Assembly: GCF_002115725.1 (NCBI RefSeq)
Contig: NZ_JFKD01000003.1
Coordinates: forward strand, 62,001-126,000
DNA length: 64,000 nucleotides
Reading direction: 5' to 3'
From: Marivita cryptomonadis
GTDB lineage: Bacteria > Pseudomonadota > Alphaproteobacteria > Rhodobacterales > Rhodobacteraceae
The notes under the pieces are model-generated. The model was not told the DNA's origin, did not search any database, and saw only the letters and a list, made by a program, of their open reading frames with translations. Position numbers and translations under genes: made by a program. How positions within the stretch are numbered: position 1 is the first letter of the stretch; every line of letters begins with the position of its first letter. Shown here piece after piece: positions 62,375 to 64,000 of the stretch.

Positions 62375-63811
62375 TCAGAGACCTTTGGCCCGATAGCTTG
62401 CTGCGACCTTGGTGATTGCAACGATGTAGGCCGCCGTCCTCAGATCGCTGACGTCTTCACGCCCGTGCCAAACTTCGCGCATGGACTGGTAAGCAATACG
62501 CATCGTGTCATCGAGACCAGAGCGCACCAGTTCCAGTTCATCCGCTCCGCGCAGATACCTGTCTTTGAAGTCAGGCGTCATTGACCACTTGTCCCCCATC
62601 ATGTCGTCAAGGCGCTGCAATTCGTCGATGACCAACTGGTGCCGCGCTTCTTCCTGACGGCGCTGCATGCGGCCAAAGCGGATATGGCTCAGGTTCTTGA
62701 CCCATTCGAAGTACGACACCGTCACACCACCCGCGTTGGCGTACATGTCCGGGATCACGACCGTTCCTTTGGCACGCAGAATGTCATCCGCACCGGCCGT
62801 GATCGGGCCGTTCGCTGCTTCGATGATCAGCGGAGCCTTGATGCGGTTGGCATTGGTCAGGTTGATGACACCTTCAAGCGCAGCCGGGATCAGGATGTCA
62901 CAATCCGCCTCGAGCACCTCTGGCCCGTCCGCCGTGTGGCGTGCATCGGGATACCCACTGACGCCACCATGTGAGACGATCCAGTTGCGGACGGCATCCA
63001 CATCAAGACCGTTTTCATTGTAAAGCGCGCCATCACGTTCGATGATCCCGATGATCTTGCAGCCGTCTTCAGAGCCAAGGAACTTGGCAGCGTGGTAGCC
63101 CACGTTGCCCAAGCCCTGAACAACCACGCGTTTGCCATCGAGTGTTCCTGTCATGCGAGCGGCTTTGACATCTTCAGGGTGACGGAAGAATTCCCGCAGC
63201 GCATATTGCACGCCGCGTCCCGTCGCCTCGACCCGTCCGGCGATACCACCATTGTTGATCGGCTTGCCGGTTACGCAGGCCCGCGCGTTGATGTCAGTTG
63301 TGTTCATCCGCGCGTATTGGTCCGCGATCCACGACATCTCGCGTTCGCCGGTGCCCATATCGGGGGCGGGCACGTTCTGGGCCGGATGGATCAGGTCACG
63401 CTTTGCCAGTTCATAGGCAAAACGACGGGTGATCTGCTCTAGCTCGTATTCGTCGTATTCACGCGGGTCGATCCGCAATCCGCCCTTCGATCCGCCAAAC
63501 GGCGCTTCGACCAAGGCGCATTTATACGTCATGAGCGCAGCTAGCGCCTCGACCTCGTCCTGATGGACGGAGGGCGCGTAACGGATGCCGCCCTTGACGG
63601 GTTCCATGTGTTCCGAGTGCACGGACCTGTAGCCAGTGAACGTTTTGATCTGGCCCCGCAGTCGCACGCCGAACCGCACCGTGTAGGTCGCGTTGCAGAC
63701 GCGGATCTTTTCCTCAAGGCCGGGCGGGAGGTCCATCAGCGCAACAGCGCGATTGAACATCAGATCAACTGATTCCCGAAACGTCGGTTCATTGGCTGGT
63801 ATCGTGCTCAT
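62375..63811 (-). CDS. Glutamate dehydrogenase (Glu/Leu/Phe/Val dehydrogenase family)
   Basis: This 478-residue enzyme has VKGGIRYAPSVHQDEVEALAALMTYKCALVEAPFGGSKGGLRIDP with the catalytic and substrate lysines. The PAPDMGTGEREMSWIADQYARM segment and a Rossmann domain (VVVQGLGNVGYHAAKFLG) follow. It converts glutamate to 2-oxoglutarate and ammonia; the hexameric small type normally uses NAD. GGGAGGG lies 5 nt before the ATG. It would take glutamate from PutA onward. Confidence 0.95.
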   Translation of the reverse strand: MSTIPANEPTFRESVDLMFNRAVALMDLPPGLEEKIRVCNATYTVRFGVRLRGQIKTFTGYRSVHSEHMEPVKGGIRYAPSVHQDEVEALAALMTYKCALVEAPFGGSKGGLRIDPREYDEYELEQITRRFAYELAKRDLIHPAQNVPAPDMGTGEREMSWIADQYARMNTTDINARACVTGKPINNGGIAGRVEATGRGVQYALREFFRHPEDVKAARMTGTLDGKRVVVQGLGNVGYHAAKFLGSEDGCKIIGIIERDGALYNENGLDVDAVRNWIVSHGGVSGYPDARHTADGPEVLEADCDILIPAALEGVINLTNANRIKAPLIIEAANGPITAGADDILRAKGTVVIPDMYANAGGVTVSYFEWVKNLSHIRFGRMQRRQEEARHQLVIDELQRLDDMMGDKWSMTPDFKDRYLRGADELELVRSGLDDTMRIAYQSMREVWHGREDVSDLRTAAYIVAITKVAASYRAKGL

Positions 63812-64000
63812 TTGTCCCTCCCAAGGTTGCGGGCACTTCGCCCTTATTCCACCAGCCTATGACAGCTTGGTTAATTTCATAACGTTTAATCTTGGACACG
63901 GTTTAGCAAACGAAACCTCAAAATACGCCAGACTGTTTCGGCCAAGGCATCAATAAGGCCTTGAAACCCCGAATTATCCATAAAAAACAATACACTCCTT
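63812..64000. other. AT-richer intergenic region upstream of glutamate dehydrogenase
   Basis: No gene, hairpin or convincing promoter was seen in these 189 bases. The region is AT-rich relative to its neighbours (for example TTAATTTCATAACGTTTAATC), so it likely carries the promoter of the dehydrogenase gene. Confidence 0.4.

Overview
The window reads as chromosomal DNA of a GC-rich alphaproteobacterium of the Rhodobacteraceae (Roseobacter group). The signs are a PutA without the N-terminal DNA-binding domain next to a divergent Lrp-type PutR, the nrdR-ribD-ribE block, an rpoD-dnaG pair, FnrL-type and NsrR-type regulation, a leuA leader peptide with almost no 5' leader, and frequent ATGA or TGATG stop/start overlaps. 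This assignment is inferred from gene content; no database was searched. About 90% is coding. There is no prophage, intact insertion sequence, CRISPR array or rRNA operon.

Layout. (1) 1-6305, minus strand: a catabolic operon with a gamma-glutamyltransferase-like enzyme, an M20 amidohydrolase, an acetamidase/formamidase, an acylphosphatase fold without catalytic residues, a Rieske oxygenase split over two genes, and a glutathione S-transferase cut by the window edge. tRNA-Leu(UAA) lies just upstream. (2) 6.5-14.0 kb: TPR protein, putR/putA, rhomboid protease, GFA-family protein, ettA. (3) 14.0-14.4 kb: an inverted REP doublet touching a decayed REP-associated transposase (RAYT) gene. (4) 14.4-23.1 kb: trxC-like thioredoxin, two near-identical cold-shock genes, an L,D-transpeptidase, a tesA-like esterase divergent from an ABC/FtsX-like pair, an inositol-phosphatase-family gene and an NAD(P)-binding protein. 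(5) 23.2-28.5 kb: the glycine cleavage operon gcvT-gcvH-gcvP behind a tandem glycine riboswitch, then an NsrR-like regulator with a perfect FNR box upstream. (6) 28.5-41.4 kb: housekeeping and metabolic genes (gltX, nadE, hppD with an Lrp regulator, nadK, glyA), a large MORN-repeat protein and a trypsin-like protease. (7) 41.5-43.3 kb: leuA behind a 28-codon leucine-rich leader peptide. (8) 43.3-54.0 kb: an Lhr-type helicase, an MFS transporter, ribE, then three capsule export/Kdo-linker genes lying between ribE and ribD, then nrdR. (9) 54.1-63.8 kb: DUF1353 and YjbQ proteins, a dienelactone hydrolase, an SDR, two very small genes, HlyU, rpoD, dnaG and an NAD-type glutamate dehydrogenase.

How the genes work together. 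Glycine/one-carbon metabolism (gcvTHP, glyA), proline-to-glutamate oxidation (putA), glutamate deamination (gdh), NAD supply (nadE, nadK) and riboflavin synthesis (ribD, ribE) are all represented. The parts that stand out are the split Rieske oxygenase operon, the REP/RAYT remnant, the MORN protein built from a duplicated nine-repeat block, the leuA attenuation leader, and a compact cluster of three hairpins at 38.2 kb.
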